Below, in pieces: positions 1-8,645 of a stretch of 64,000 bases of DNA (positions are counted from its first letter, which is position 1; each line of letters opens with the position of its first letter). The translations under genes were made by a program, and so were the position numbers. Origin of the DNA: Sphingomonas pseudosanguinis (lineage in GTDB: Bacteria > Pseudomonadota > Alphaproteobacteria > Sphingomonadales > Sphingomonadaceae); the NCBI RefSeq assembly GCF_014196255.1, contig NZ_JACIDH010000005.1, positions 1 through 64,000 on the forward strand, given 5' to 3'. The notes under the pieces were generated by a model, which saw nothing but the letters and a program-made list of their open reading frames with translations, did no database searches and was not told where the DNA came from.

Positions 1-54
1 GCCCAGTTCGCCGTCATCTTCGGCGAACGCTTCATCAAGGCCATGGCGGCGTAA
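1..54 (+). CDS. C-terminal end of an unidentified protein (partial)
   Basis: Only the last 17 codons are inside the window; the frame ends ...FGERFIKAMAA followed by TAA at 52-54. The tail is too short to assign to a family. It reads on the plus strand, convergent with tpiA, and about 230 bases of repeat-bearing sequence lie between them. Codon use (GCC, GGC, CGC, ATC) matches the neighbours, so it is very probably a real gene end, but no function can be given. Confidence 0.5.
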   Translation, partial: AQFAVIFGERFIKAMAA

Positions 55-94
55 TGTTCATCCGCCCGCCCGCACACGAAATTCCTGACACTCC

Positions 95-262
95 CACGCT
101 GAGCGAAGTCGAAACGCACTCCCCGCCATCGCCTTCGCCCTAACTGCACAACCCCGTTCGGCGTTTGAGGTGAATGCCGGGGCTTGGCCTTCGACTGCGC
201 TCAGGCGGAACGGACGTTAGGGTTGGGTCCAAACAGCCGTTCACGCTGAGCGAAGTCGAAGC
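95..262. repeat. Cluster of three short palindromic repeats (family A)
   Basis: Three copies of a ~25 bp unit with core CTGAGCGAAGTCGAA lie in the gap between the unknown gene end and tpiA. Copies at 95-116 and 237-262 are in one orientation and the copy at 187-213 is inverted. A fourth copy is at 52060-52085. The units look like dispersed REP-type sequences. The inverted middle copy could fold with either neighbour and might act as a bidirectional 3' end signal for the two convergent genes. No gene is visible in 55-286. Confidence 0.7.
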
Positions 263-286
263 GCACGCCCCGCCCTCACCCCGGGC

Positions 287-1033
287 TCACAACCCCGCCG
301 CCGCCTCGATGATCGGCACAAACTTCGCCGCCGTCAGGCTGGCACCGCCGACCAGCGCGCCGTCGACATTCTCGACCGCCAGCAGCGTCGCGGCATTGTC
401 GCCCGTCACCGAGCCGCCGTACAAGATCCGCACCCCGTCCGCCGCATCGCCGATCAGCATGCGCAGCTTGGCGCGGGCGATGGCGTGGATGCTGGCGATC
501 TCTTCGACGGTCGGCGTCCGCCCCGTGCCGATCGCCCAGCGCGGTTCATAGGCGAGCGTGAACCAGCTGCCATCGGCATTGTCGGGCACCGACTTCTCGA
601 TCTGCGCCTGCACCACCCGCTCGGCCCGGCCGGCATTGCGCTCCGCCTCGGTCTCGCCGCAGCACAGGATGACGTGAAGACCGTTGCGATGCGCCGCCGC
701 CGCCTTGGCCCAGGCGTCCTGGCTGGTCTCGCCCTGGTCTGCGCGGCGTTCGGAATGGCCGACGATGGTGAAGCGCGCGCCCGCCTCCTTGACCATCCCC
801 GCCGAGACGCAGCCGGTATGCGCGCCCGAATCGCGCTCATGCACGTCCTCGGCGCCAATCGACAGGTCGGGCACGCGCTCGGCCGCCGCCGCGATCAGCG
901 TGAAGGGCACCGCCATCGCCACATCGACCTGCGGAGCCGCATTCGCCGCCGCCGCGACGGCGTCCAGCTCGGCCAATGCCGCGCGCGAGCCGTTCATCTT
1001 CCAATTGCCCGCCACCAGTTTGCGCCGTGCCAT
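287..1033 (-). CDS. tpiA: Triosephosphate isomerase
   Basis: Interconverts dihydroxyacetone phosphate and glyceraldehyde 3-phosphate in cytosolic glycolysis and gluconeogenesis. The 248 residues match the usual TIM-barrel length. Visible motifs are the N-terminal GNWKMNG with the catalytic Lys, GHSERR with the catalytic His, AYEPRWAIGTG with the catalytic Glu, and the phosphate-binding LYGGSV near the C terminus. The frame is open further upstream, but the ATG at 1033 gives the canonical MARRKLVAGNWKMNG start and has GGGAG about 9 bases upstream. It is divergent from ppiD with a 134 bp gap that must hold both promoters. The other glycolytic genes (gap, pgk, aldolase) lie more than 44 kb away. 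Confidence 0.97.
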   Translation of the reverse strand: MARRKLVAGNWKMNGSRAALAELDAVAAAANAAPQVDVAMAVPFTLIAAAAERVPDLSIGAEDVHERDSGAHTGCVSAGMVKEAGARFTIVGHSERRADQGETSQDAWAKAAAAHRNGLHVILCCGETEAERNAGRAERVVQAQIEKSVPDNADGSWFTLAYEPRWAIGTGRTPTVEEIASIHAIARAKLRMLIGDAADGVRILYGGSVTGDNAATLLAVENVDGALVGGASLTAAKFVPIIEAAAGL

Positions 1034-1167
1034 TTCAGGGGCTCCCATGAGTCGACTGTTATACGTGTTCAACACCGATAGCGGATCGCGCGCGCGGCAC
1101 AAGCTTGATGCGGGCGCGCCGTCCCCCTAAAGCACATGCGTTTTTATCCTTTGCCGATCGGTCGTCC

Positions 1168-3114
1168 ATGCTCAGCTTCTTCCGCCGGATCATCAATTCC
1201 AAGGCCGGCGTCATCGTGACCTTCATCGTGCTGGGCATCATCGCGATCGCCTTTGCCGCCGGTGACGTGTCCAATATCGCAGGGATGGCCGGCGGGCTGA
1301 CCGGTTCGACCGTCGCCAAGGTGGGCGATGCGAAGGTGACCGTCGACGATCTGCGCACCGCCGCGCAGAACGAGGTCGCCGCCTATCGCCAGGAACAGCC
1401 GACGCTCGACATGGCGCAGTTCATCGCCGCCGGCGGGTTCGAGGGCGTGTTGCAGCGCGAAGTGACCGGCCTGTCGCTCGAGGAGTTCGGCAAGGACCAG
1501 GGCATGGTCGTGTCACGCCGGCTGATCGATGGCCAGATCGCCTCGATCCCCGCCTTTCGCGGCCCCAATGGCCAGTTCGATCCGGCGCTGTATCAACAGC
1601 TTCTGGCGCAGCGGAAGATGACCGACGCGCAGGTCCGCACCGATCTCCAGCGCACGCTGTTCGCACAGCAGCTGACCGTGCCGACGATCGGCGCGACCCA
1701 GATGGCGACTCAGATGGCGCTGCCCTATGCCTCGCTGCTCCTCGAAAGGCGTCAGGGTGAGGTCGGCTATATTCCGACCCGTCTGGTCGGTGCCGGCGCC
1801 GCGCCGAGCGATGCCGACATCCAGGCCTTCTACACCCGCAACGTCCAACGCTACACGCTGCCGGAGCGCCGTGTGGTGCGCTATGCGCTGGTGACGCCCG
1901 CCTCGATCGCCGGCCAGTCCGCGCCGAGCGAAGCGGAGATCGCACGCTATTACCAGACCAACGCCGCGCGCTATGCCGCCACCCAGAAGCGCGACGTAAC
2001 GCAGGTGATCGTCGCCGATCAGGCCGGCGCCAACGCGCTGGCCGCGCGTGCCAAGGGCGGCGCCAGCCTGGCCGATGCCGCCCGCGCCGCCGGGTTGGAA
2101 GCCTCGGTGCAGAAGGGCGTCGACAAGGCGACCTATGCCACGCAGAGCACGCCGGCAGTCGCCGATGCGGTGTTCGGCGCAGCGCAGGGCGCGGTCGTCG
2201 GTCCGGTGCGCGGTCCGCTCGGCTTCGTCGTCGCGCGCGTCGACGCGGTGACCCAGGTCGCCGGCAAGACGCTGGCGCAGGTTCGCCCCGAGATCGTCGC
2301 CGAACTGACCAAGCAAAAGCAGACCGCCGCGCTGGGCGAGACCCGCAACGCGATCGAGGACTCGCTGTCGGGCAACGCGACCTTCGACGAGGTTGTCGCC
2401 GACCGCAAGTTGCAGGCGCAGACCACCCCCGCCGTCACCGCGCAGGGCGCCGCGCCCGAGACGCCCGGCTTCCAGCCGACGCCCGAGCAGCGCGCGATGA
2501 TCACCGCCGCCTTCACCGCCGAGGAAGGCGACGCGCCGCAGATCGTGCCCGTCGGCCAGGATGGCGGCTTCGCCATCGTCGGCGTCGGTCAGATCCAGCG
2601 CTCCGCCCCGCGTCCGCTGGCGCAGGTCCGCCAGCAGGTGCTGGCCGATCTGACCGCCGACCGCGCCCGCGCCGCCGCGCGCAAGCTGGCCAATGCCGTG
2701 CTCGCCAAGGTGAACAAGGGCATGCCGATGGCGCAGGCGCTGAAGGAAACCGGGCTGGCGGTGCCGCCGGTCCGTCCGATCGCCGCGTCGCGCCGCGACC
2801 TTGCCGCCGCGCAGAACACGCCCGCCGCCGCGCCGCTCGCGCTGCTGTTCTCGATGCCGCAGGGCAAGGCCAAAACGCTGGAGGCCCCGGCCAATGAGGG
2901 CTGGTACATCATCCGCGCGACCAAAATCGATGCGGGCAACGCCACCGGCAACACCGCCGCGATCCAGGCCGCACGCCAGGACATCGGCCGCCTGATCGGC
3001 CGCGAATATGTCTCGCAGTTCGCGCGCGCCGTGCGCGACACGGTCGGCGTGAAGACCGATCCGAAGGCGGTGGCGAAGGTGCGCTCGGAGCTGCTGAACA
3101 ATGGGAGCAACTAA
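1168..3114 (+). CDS. ppiD: PpiD/SurA-type peptidyl-prolyl isomerase, membrane-anchored
   Basis: Periplasmic folding factor held in the inner membrane. The 648-residue protein opens with a short cytosolic segment and one hydrophobic helix (about residues 11-33, with GVIVTFIVLGIIAIAFA). A SurA-N-like helical region follows, then a parvulin-like (PpiC) domain around 230-350, then a long alpha/beta tail, the usual PpiD layout. PpiD parvulin domains are often catalytically weak, so chaperone activity is the safer call. I chose the ATG at 1168 because the anchor begins there; the longer frame from 1105 adds an Arg-rich stretch of no clear use. Its last 14 bases overlap trpE, so the two are translationally coupled. 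Confidence 0.9.
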   Translation: MLSFFRRIINSKAGVIVTFIVLGIIAIAFAAGDVSNIAGMAGGLTGSTVAKVGDAKVTVDDLRTAAQNEVAAYRQEQPTLDMAQFIAAGGFEGVLQREVTGLSLEEFGKDQGMVVSRRLIDGQIASIPAFRGPNGQFDPALYQQLLAQRKMTDAQVRTDLQRTLFAQQLTVPTIGATQMATQMALPYASLLLERRQGEVGYIPTRLVGAGAAPSDADIQAFYTRNVQRYTLPERRVVRYALVTPASIAGQSAPSEAEIARYYQTNAARYAATQKRDVTQVIVADQAGANALAARAKGGASLADAARAAGLEASVQKGVDKATYATQSTPAVADAVFGAAQGAVVGPVRGPLGFVVARVDAVTQVAGKTLAQVRPEIVAELTKQKQTAALGETRNAIEDSLSGNATFDEVVADRKLQAQTTPAVTAQGAAPETPGFQPTPEQRAMITAAFTAEEGDAPQIVPVGQDGGFAIVGVGQIQRSAPRPLAQVRQQVLADLTADRARAAARKLANAVLAKVNKGMPMAQALKETGLAVPPVRPIAASRRDLAAAQNTPAAAPLALLFSMPQGKAKTLEAPANEGWYIIRATKIDAGNATGNTAAIQAARQDIGRLIGREYVSQFARAVRDTVGVKTDPKAVAKVRSELLNNGSN

Positions 3115-4618
3115 GCCCCGCACCGACGACGCCGCGATCGCCCAGCTTCAGGCGGGTCGCCCCGCGCTGATCTGGCGTCGGCAGATCGCCGACACCGAAA
3201 CGCCGGTCGCCGCCGCGCTGAAGCTGATCGAGCCGGGGCGCGGTGACTTCCTACTGGAGTCGGTCGAGGGTGGTGCCACGCGCGGGCGCTACAGCCTGAT
3301 TGGCCTTGCCCCCGATCTGGTGTTCCGCGCGCATGGTCATGATGCGGCGATCAACCGTCACTGGGCGACCGATCGCGAGACGTTCGAGTCCTGCACCGCG
3401 CCGACGCTGGAGGCGCTGCGCCAGCTGGTCGCCGAATGCCGCGCCGATGTGCCCGAGGGACTGCCCGCCGCGCTCGCCTGTCTGGTCGGCTATTTCGGCT
3501 ATGAGACGGTCGGGCTGGTCGAGACGCTGCCCCAGCCGGCGAGCGATCCGCTCGGCCTGCCCGACATGATCTTCGTGCGGCCGACGGTGATCCTGGTGTT
3601 CGACCGGCTGGCCGACGCGCTCTATCTGGTCGCACCCGTCTGGCCGGGTTCGGACGTCGATCCCGTGAGGGCGGTTGCCGAGGCGCAGGACCGACTGGAC
3701 GCCACCGCCGCCCGGCTGGCCTCGACTCCCCTGCCCGCGCCGGTTCGCGCCGAGCTGGACGAACCCGTTTATACCCCCGCCCTGCCTGCCGGCCGCTATG
3801 GCGAGATGGTGGCGCGTGCGAAGGACTATATCGTCGCGGGCGACATTTTTCAGGTGGTGCTGGCGCAGCGTTTTTCCGCGCCGTTCGCGCTACCGCCGTT
3901 CGAGCTGTATCGCAGCCTGCGCCGGATCAACCCGTCGCCCTTCCTCTACCATCTCGACCTGCCGGGCTTCGCGCTGATCGGGTCCAGTCCCGAAATCCTC
4001 GTGCGCGTCCGTGAGGGCGAGGTGACGATCCGCCCGATCGCGGGCACGCGCCCGCGCGGGAAGACCGGGGCGGAGGACATCGCCCATCGCGACAGCCTGC
4101 TCGCCGACCCCAAGGAGCGCGCCGAGCATCTGATGCTGCTCGACCTGGGCCGCAACGATGTGGGCCGTGCGGCGCAGGCGGGCAGCGTCCGCGTGACCGA
4201 CAGCTATACGGTCGAATTCTACAGCCATGTGATGCACATCGTGTCCAACGTCGTCGGCCGGCTGGCGGAGGACAAGGACGCGCTCGACGCGCTGTTCGCG
4301 GGCTTTCCCGCCGGCACGGTCAGCGGCGCGCCCAAGGTGCGAGCCTGCCAGATCATCGCCGAGCTGGAGCCGGAGCGACGCGGTGCCTATGCCGGCGGCG
4401 TCGGCTATTTCTCGCCCGATGGTTCGATGGACTCGTGCATCGTGCTGCGCACCGCCGTCGTCAAGGATGGCACCATCCATGTCCAGGCGGGCGCGGGCAT
4501 CGTCGCCGACAGCGATCCGGCGTATGAACAGCGCGAATGCGAGGCCAAGGCCGGCGCGATGCTGGCGGCGGCACGCGATGCGGTCGCACGGGCGAGCGAA
4601 GGCGGTTTCGGGCAGTAA
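3101..4618 (+). CDS. trpE: Anthranilate synthase component I
   Basis: Converts chorismate plus ammonia or glutamine nitrogen (with TrpG) to anthranilate, the first committed step to tryptophan. The 505 residues have the chorismate-utilising fold in the C-terminal half: SSPEILVR, RPIAGTRPRG, DLGRNDVGR, FPAGTVSGAPK and the GGVGYF segment. The N-terminal LLES motif (FLLESVEGG) marks the tryptophan feedback site. The ATG lies inside the end of ppiD, so expression probably depends on that gene. No leader peptide or attenuator is visible. trpG is not adjacent: it lies 1.1 kb downstream beyond repeats and an opposed gene. Confidence 0.97.
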   Translation: MGATKPRTDDAAIAQLQAGRPALIWRRQIADTETPVAAALKLIEPGRGDFLLESVEGGATRGRYSLIGLAPDLVFRAHGHDAAINRHWATDRETFESCTAPTLEALRQLVAECRADVPEGLPAALACLVGYFGYETVGLVETLPQPASDPLGLPDMIFVRPTVILVFDRLADALYLVAPVWPGSDVDPVRAVAEAQDRLDATAARLASTPLPAPVRAELDEPVYTPALPAGRYGEMVARAKDYIVAGDIFQVVLAQRFSAPFALPPFELYRSLRRINPSPFLYHLDLPGFALIGSSPEILVRVREGEVTIRPIAGTRPRGKTGAEDIAHRDSLLADPKERAEHLMLLDLGRNDVGRAAQAGSVRVTDSYTVEFYSHVMHIVSNVVGRLAEDKDALDALFAGFPAGTVSGAPKVRACQIIAELEPERRGAYAGGVGYFSPDGSMDSCIVLRTAVVKDGTIHVQAGAGIVADSDPAYEQRECEAKAGAMLAAARDAVARASEGGFGQ

Positions 4619-4688
4619 GGTCCGGGCCGTTATGCCGGGGGCGGGATCGCTGGTCCCGTGGTGCCGCCGAAGTTCAGGAAACGAACGG

Positions 4689-4800
4689 CTCCCCCGCGCA
4701 GGCGGGGGTCCAGTTCTTTTTCCATGTGCCGGTGATTCGGGACCTCGCCTTCCGATTAGGCCGACAAAGGAACTGGGCCCCCGCCTTCGCGGGGGAACGG
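4689..4800. repeat. Palindromic repeat unit, family B, copy 1
   Basis: A ~112 bp imperfect palindrome. The left end (4689-4716) carries CCCCCGCGCAGGCGGGGG then TCCAGTTC. The right end (4770-4798) carries the inverse, AACTGGG then CCCCCGCCTTCGCGGGGG. The arms are themselves hairpins. It lies just downstream of trpE and is matched by a second copy at 4976-5087. It has the look of a REP doublet or small non-autonomous element; no coding frame is credible across it. Confidence 0.8.
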
Positions 4801-4975
4801 GGTACCGGCCGGGTTTCTGGTGGCAAAATCTCCGCGACCCGCTTGCTCCCCATCGGCGTATGCACGCCATGTGGTGGCAAGGTTGGATAAAAATGGCTTG
4901 GAGCAGTAAGCGCAAGTCCCCGTATTGGAGGCAGGATCGCTTCGGCATGATGCCGCCAAATTTCATGCCGCGAAC

Positions 4976-5087
4976 AGTTCCCTCGCGAAGGCGGGGGCCC
5001 AGTTCTCTTTCAAACTCCGTTTATTCGGGAACTCCCCGTCCGATCAGCCCCTAAAAAACTGGGCCCCTGCCTGCGCGGGGGAACGAC
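4976..5087. repeat. Palindromic repeat unit, family B, copy 2
   Basis: Same architecture as the unit at 4689-4800: left end with GCGAAGGCGGGGGCCCAGTT, right end with AACTGGGCCCCTGCCTGCGC and then a GGGGG run. The central part shares an ATTCGGGA word and a related CCGATYAG word with copy 1. A ~45 bp tail after each copy, ending in a shared CTCCCCATCGGC, is also similar, so the duplicated block is larger than the palindrome. With copy 1 it fills the 500 bp between trpE and the opposed gene at 5129; I see no gene in that gap. Confidence 0.8.
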
Positions 5088-5128
5088 GAGCAAATCAGGT
5101 TCCGGCCTACGAATACTCAGCGCCCCGC

Positions 5129-5563
5129 TCACTCCCCATCGGCCGCCGGCGGCGTCGCCTCGGCTTGGCGGGCGCGGCGTTCGGCCTGATATTGCTGGTT
5201 CCACATCATGCTGCATCCGGTCTGGCCGCCAGTACCGATCGGCGAGCAGGTATTGGGGATGCCCCCGGCGACGCGGCCGACCTGATCCATCGTCGCCGCG
5301 CGATTGACCCAGCTCTGGTTCTGCGCCGCGATGGGCCGATCGTCGCGCAGCGCCTTGGGGATGCGATACGGTTCGTCGTCGCGGCCGCAGACCACAACCT
5401 CCTCAGCGGTGCTCTCGGGACATTTCTGGTCACCGGTCAGCGTCACGTTGCGGACACGCTTGGGCGGTTGGCCGGTGGCCGCCTGCTGATCCTGTGATGC
5501 CGTCTGGGCATAGGCGCTCCCCGAGGACAAGAGCAGGGCGGCAATCAGGGCGGCTCGAACCAT
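5129..5563 (-). CDS. Small secreted or periplasmic protein, unknown function
   Basis: A 144-residue protein with a clear signal peptide (MVRAALIAALLLSSGSAYAQ, likely cut after AYA). The mature part has four cysteines (KCPES, VVCGR, NTCSP, GCSMM), suggesting two disulphides in the periplasm, and a C terminus rich in Gln, Arg and Ala. The ATG at 5563 is chosen because the signal peptide starts there and AAGGAG lies upstream; the longer frame adds an unlikely leader. It stands alone on the reverse strand between trpE and trpG, splitting what is often a compact trp cluster. I do not recognise a named family. Confidence 0.75.
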   Translation of the reverse strand: MVRAALIAALLLSSGSAYAQTASQDQQAATGQPPKRVRNVTLTGDQKCPESTAEEVVVCGRDDEPYRIPKALRDDRPIAAQNQSWVNRAATMDQVGRVAGGIPNTCSPIGTGGQTGCSMMWNQQYQAERRARQAEATPPAADGE

Positions 5564-5754
5564 GGCGACGGGACTCCTTTGATATTCTAACGTCAGACAC
5601 GGCGCATGGCTCCATGCTGAACGATCGCCCAAGCGCGCGCATTCGGGCGAAATTACGGCCGCCGGCCGCATGTCCGGCCTGTTCGACCCCAAAGGCGTGA
5701 CCATAAGGGAAAGCGGGGCGTTGCACCGCCCGTACGATCGGCTATGGCGGTCCC

Positions 5755-6369
5755 ATGATCCTGGTCGTCGACAATTACGACAGCTTCACCTGGAACCTCG
5801 TCCATTATCTTCAGGAATTGGGCAGCGAGGTGGAGGTGGTCCGCAACGACGCGATCTCGGCGGGCCAAGCGCTCTCGTCGGGGGCGCAGGCTTTTCTCAT
5901 CTCCCCCGGCCCCTGCACGCCGACCGAGGCGGGCGTCAGCCTGGACCTGGTCGCCGCCGCCGCCGATGCCGGTCGGCCGCTGCTGGGCGTGTGCCTGGGC
6001 CATCAGGCGATCGGCCAGCATTTTGGCGGGCTGGTCCAGCGTGGCGGGCTGATGCACGGCAAGACGTCGCCCGTGCTGCATGACGGGACCGGGCTGTTCC
6101 GCGGCCTCCCCTCGCCCTTCACCGCGACGCGCTATCACTCGCTGATCGTCAACGATGTGCCGGACGATCTGGTCGTCAATGCGCGTGCCGAGGACGGGAC
6201 GGTGATGGGCTTCCGGCACCGGACGCTGCCGATCCACGGCGTCCAGTTCCACCCGGAAAGCATCGCCACCGAATATGGCCATGCGATGCTCGCCAATTTC
6301 CTGCGCGAGGCGGGCGTGGCGCACGATCTGCCCGAACGGCTGCGGCCCCCGGTCGGACACGCCGCGTGA
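5755..6369 (+). CDS. trpG: Anthranilate synthase component II (glutamine amidotransferase)
   Basis: Supplies ammonia from glutamine to TrpE. The 204-residue class I amidotransferase begins [19 protein letters not shown]. It shows the oxyanion and nucleophile region [11 protein letters not shown] with the catalytic Cys, and the His-Glu pair in [12 protein letters not shown]. First gene of the compact run trpG-trpD-trpC-moaC, whose stop and start codons overlap. The similar PabA protein cannot be told apart on sequence alone, but the position next to trpD and trpC supports TrpG. No separate pabA is seen here, so dual use in folate synthesis is possible. Confidence 0.95.
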   Translation: MILVVDNYDSFTWNLVHYLQELGSEVEVVRNDAISAGQALSSGAQAFLISPGPCTPTEAGVSLDLVAAAADAGRPLLGVCLGHQAIGQHFGGLVQRGGLMHGKTSPVLHDGTGLFRGLPSPFTATRYHSLIVNDVPDDLVVNARAEDGTVMGFRHRTLPIHGVQFHPESIATEYGHAMLANFLREAGVAHDLPERLRPPVGHAA

Positions 6370-7361
6370 CGACCATCGCCTTGCTGCCCGACACGGCCAG
6401 CCCGCTGTCCCGCGAAAGCGCGGCGGCGGCCTTTTCCGACATTCTGGACGGGCGCGCCGAGGACGAGGCCATCGCCGCCTTCCTGATCGGCCTGACCGAG
6501 CGCGGTGAAACCTCGATCGAGATCGCCGAGGCCGCGCGCGCCATGCGCCAGCGGCTGATCCCGATCGAAGCGCCGGCGGGCACCATCGATGTCTGCGGCA
6601 CCGGAGGCGACGGACATCACACGCTGAACGTCTCGACCGCCGTGTCGCTGGTCGTCGCCAGTTTGGGCGTGCCGGTGGCCAAGCATGGCAACCGTGCCGC
6701 CTCGTCCAAGGCGGGGGCCGCCGACACGCTGGAGGTGCTGGGCCTCGACATGCAACGCGCGGGTGAGATGGCGCAGGCCAGCCTGACCGATATCGGCATC
6801 GCCTTCCTCTTCGCCGCCAATCATCACCCCGCGATGGCGCGGATCACTCCGATCCGGAAGCGGATCGCGCGGCGGACGGTATTCAACCTGATGGGGCCGC
6901 TCGCCAATCCCGCGCATGTCGGGCGGCAGCTGATCGGCATCGCCCGCCCCGACTATGCGACCGTCTATGCCGAGGCGCTCGAGCAGCTGGGGGCCGAGGC
7001 GGCCTTGGTCGTATCGGGCGAGGAAGGGCTGGACGAACTGTCGGGCGCCGGACCCAGCATTACCGTGTCGGTCGGCCAGGTCGACGCGCCCCGCACGATC
7101 ACGCCCGAGGATGCCGGACTGCCCCGTCATCCCATCACCGCCATTCGCGGCGGCGACGCGCGGCACAATGCCGAGGCGCTTCGCCGTCTGCTCGCCGGAG
7201 AGCCGGGCGCCTATCGCGACGCCGTTCTCCTCAACGCCGCGGCCGCGCTGCTGGTCGCCGGGCATAGCGCCGATCTGGCCCAGGGGGCCGTGGCCGCCGC
7301 CCGCGCGATCGACAGCGGCGAGGCCGCCGCCCTCCTCGATCGATGGATTGCTTACCGATGA
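6366..7361 (+). CDS. trpD: Anthranilate phosphoribosyltransferase
   Basis: Joins anthranilate to PRPP in tryptophan synthesis. The 331 residues contain the PRPP/Mg-binding [17 protein letters not shown], the [12 protein letters not shown] segment and [11 protein letters not shown], all diagnostic of the family. Translation begins at GTG (6366), which overlaps the trpG stop as GTGA, so the two are coupled. The 3' end overlaps trpC in the same way (ATGA). Confidence 0.96.
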   Translation: MTTIALLPDTASPLSRESAAAAFSDILDGRAEDEAIAAFLIGLTERGETSIEIAEAARAMRQRLIPIEAPAGTIDVCGTGGDGHHTLNVSTAVSLVVASLGVPVAKHGNRAASSKAGAADTLEVLGLDMQRAGEMAQASLTDIGIAFLFAANHHPAMARITPIRKRIARRTVFNLMGPLANPAHVGRQLIGIARPDYATVYAEALEQLGAEAALVVSGEEGLDELSGAGPSITVSVGQVDAPRTITPEDAGLPRHPITAIRGGDARHNAEALRRLLAGEPGAYRDAVLLNAAAALLVAGHSADLAQGAVAAARAIDSGEAAALLDRWIAYR

Positions 7362-8134
7362 CGATGCTCGACCGCATCCTGGAAACCAAGCGCGCCGATG
7401 TCGCCGCGCGCAAGGCGACCATGTCGCACGCCGATCTCGACGCGCGCATTTCGCAGGTCTCCGCGCCGCGCGGCTTTCGCGCCGCCCTCGACGCCAGGAC
7501 CGGCCATGCGCTGATCGCCGAGGTCAAGAAGGCCAGCCCCTCCAAAGGGCTGATCCGCGCCGATTTCGACCCGCCCGCCCATGCCCGTGCCTATGAGGCG
7601 GGCGGTGCCGCCTGCCTGTCGGTGCTGACCGACGAGCGTTGGTTCCAGGGGGCCGACGCCTATCTGGAACAGGCCCGCGCCGCCGTGTCGATCCCGGTGC
7701 TGCGCAAGGACTTCATGGTCGATCCGTGGCAGGTGCACGAATCGCGGGCGCTGGGTGCGGACGCGATCCTGATCATCGTCGCCGCGCTCGACGATACGCA
7801 GATGCAGGAGATCGAGGCGGCCGCCATCGACTGCGGCATGGACGCGCTGGTCGAGGTGCACGACGCCGCCGAGATGGAGCGCGCCGCCCGGCTCAAGTCG
7901 CGGCTGATCGGAGTAAACAACCGCGATCTCAGGGACTTCTCGGTCGATTTTCAGCGGACCTATGATCTGGTCGCGCACGCTCCTGCCGGTGCGACCTTCG
8001 TCGCCGAAAGCGGGCTGACCAGCCGCGCCGATCTGGACGCGATGGCCGAGCATGGCATCCGCTGCTTCCTGATCGGCGAGGCGCTGATGCGCCAGCATGA
8101 CGTCGAGGCGGCGACCCGCGCGCTGGTCGGATGA
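7358..8134 (+). CDS. trpC: Indole-3-glycerol phosphate synthase
   Basis: Closes the indole ring of carboxyphenylamino-deoxyribulose phosphate. At 258 residues it is a monofunctional TrpC, not fused to TrpF. The TIM-barrel motifs [35 protein letters not shown] and AESGL are intact. Two in-frame ATGs precede LDRIL; the one at 7358 overlaps the trpD stop (ATGA) and is preferred over the one at 7343. trpF, trpB and trpA are not in the window. Confidence 0.96.
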   Translation: MTMLDRILETKRADVAARKATMSHADLDARISQVSAPRGFRAALDARTGHALIAEVKKASPSKGLIRADFDPPAHARAYEAGGAACLSVLTDERWFQGADAYLEQARAAVSIPVLRKDFMVDPWQVHESRALGADAILIIVAALDDTQMQEIEAAAIDCGMDALVEVHDAAEMERAARLKSRLIGVNNRDLRDFSVDFQRTYDLVAHAPAGATFVAESGLTSRADLDAMAEHGIRCFLIGEALMRQHDVEAATRALVG

Positions 8135-8598
8135 GCGGACTGACCCATCTCGACGACCAGGGCTCGGCCCGGATGGTCGATGTCGGGGGCAAGACCGTCA
8201 CCCAGCGTCAGGCGGTCGCGCGGGGACGCATCACGATGACGCCCGAAGCCGCCGCCGCGATCGCGGCCGGTAGCGTCCAGAAGGGCGACGTGCTGGCGGT
8301 CGCGCGAGTGGCCGGGATCATGGCCGCCAAGAAGACAAGCGACTTGATCCCGCTATGCCATCCGCTGCCGCTGAGCAAGGTCGAGATCGACCTCGTCCTG
8401 GACGACACCGGCGTGACCGCCACCGCGACCGCCGCGACCGCAGGGCAGACGGGCGTCGAGATGGAGGCGCTGACCGCCGTGTCAGTGACGCTCCTGACCG
8501 TCTACGATATGGCAAAGGCGCTCGATAAGCGCATGACGATAGGCGACATTCGCCTGTTGTCGAAGACGGGCGGCAAATCGGGCGACTGGCACGCCTGA
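8131..8598 (+). CDS. moaC: Cyclic pyranopterin monophosphate synthase
   Basis: Makes cyclic pyranopterin monophosphate from the MoaA product, the early step of molybdenum cofactor synthesis. The 155 residues include the conserved [15 protein letters not shown] and [12 protein letters not shown] segments and the C-terminal KSGDWHA. Its ATG overlaps the trpC stop (ATGA), so cofactor genes are co-expressed with the trp genes; moeA follows 48 bases later. Confidence 0.96.
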   Translation: MSGLTHLDDQGSARMVDVGGKTVTQRQAVARGRITMTPEAAAAIAAGSVQKGDVLAVARVAGIMAAKKTSDLIPLCHPLPLSKVEIDLVLDDTGVTATATAATAGQTGVEMEALTAVSVTLLTVYDMAKALDKRMTIGDIRLLSKTGGKSGDWHA

Positions 8599-8645
8599 GC
8601 CCCGGAACTTCGGGCGCGTCGGGTGCGTCCTTCGCGTCAACAGGA

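Noticed and set aside
3050-3101. A trp leader peptide or attenuator before trpE
   Set aside because: trpE starts inside the end of ppiD; there is no room for a leader with Trp codons or for alternative hairpins.
4676-5090. CRISPR-like array from the repeated GC-rich words
   Set aside because: Only two palindromic doublets with inverted ends and unequal spacers; no regular direct repeats or cas genes.
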